In this document: positions 5,944-6,004 of the stretch, one piece after another | Numbering within the stretch: the stretch's first letter is position 1 | How the letters are laid out: every line of letters starts with the position of its first letter | Assembly (NCBI GenBank): GCA_021811505.1 | Contig: JAJZOM010000084.1 | Location: 1-6,004, forward strand | Source of the DNA: Thermoplasmata archaeon | GTDB lineage: Archaea > Thermoplasmatota > Thermoplasmata > Thermoplasmatales > Thermoplasmataceae | Reading direction: 5' to 3' | Length of the DNA: 6,004 nt | Position numbers and translations under genes: made by a program | Notes under the pieces: generated by a model | What the model was told of the DNA's origin: nothing | What the model saw: only the letters and a program-made list of their open reading frames with translations | Databases searched by the model: none

Positions 5944-6004
5944 TTTGAATCCCTGTGATTTTCCCGTATGGGTAATTAGAGAATAATCATTAAGATTTTC
6001 TCTG
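5944..6004 (-). promoter_or_regulatory. Upstream region of the TcuA-like gene, possible weak promoter
   Basis: This 61-base stretch is AT-rich. Two TATA-like candidates are visible on the minus strand: CTAATTA (5979-5973) and TTAATGATTATT (5992-5981). They would imply leaders of about 6 and 17 bases. AGGGAT (5954-5949) is only a poor ribosome site. The window ends here, so an upstream cotranscribed gene cannot be excluded. Confidence 0.25.

Noticed and set aside
1..6004. CRISPR array, tRNA/rRNA genes, insertion sequences
   Set aside because: No regularly spaced repeats, cloverleaf or rRNA motifs, transposase domains or terminal inverted repeats were found by eye.

Overview
The window looks archaeal, most plausibly from an acidophilic, heterotrophic Thermoplasmata-like lineage. 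The clues are heavy AGA/AGG arginine and ATA isoleucine codon use, short intergenic gaps, oligo-T terminator tracts, and translation signals split in the archaeal way. One gene has a TATA-like element about 24 nt before its ATG and no leader, while internal genes have strong GGTGA or AGGAGG ribosome sites. The lineage is an inference; no rRNA or other taxonomic marker is present.

Layout: positions 1-1136 (+) hold a major facilitator superfamily (MFS) transporter cut by the left edge; its first two helices lie outside the window. It ends in a T-rich terminator that overlaps the 3' end of a convergent gene. All other genes are on the minus strand. In transcription order they are: a TcuA-type FAD dehydrogenase (5943-4558); a TcuB-type 4Fe-4S/membrane electron-transfer protein (4561-3458), starting with TTG inside the dehydrogenase stop; a 97-base gap with a promoter and possible operator repeats; a short DRE-TIM Claisen-type synthase/lyase (3362-2325); and a class III (CaiB/BaiF) CoA-transferase (2277-1150).

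How they may work together (inference): TcuA/TcuB is the pair that oxidises tricarballylate to cis-aconitate in enteric bacteria and passes electrons to the membrane. Here it sits beside a CoA-transferase and a DRE-TIM C-C bond enzyme. Dehydrogenation, hydration by an enzyme encoded elsewhere, CoA activation and retro-Claisen cleavage would convert a tricarboxylate or branched dicarboxylate into acetyl-CoA plus a 2-oxoacid. The MFS carrier could import the substrate. The substrate is not determined by the sequence, and a biosynthetic direction for the DRE-TIM enzyme is possible.

The most notable points are the pairing of a Tcu module with a CoA-transfer/cleavage module, a Cys-to-His change in the second Fe-S motif of the TcuB protein, a 10-base inverted repeat flanking the internal promoter, and the dual-use coding/terminator DNA at the convergent gene ends. 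No RNA genes, mobile elements or CRISPR arrays were seen.
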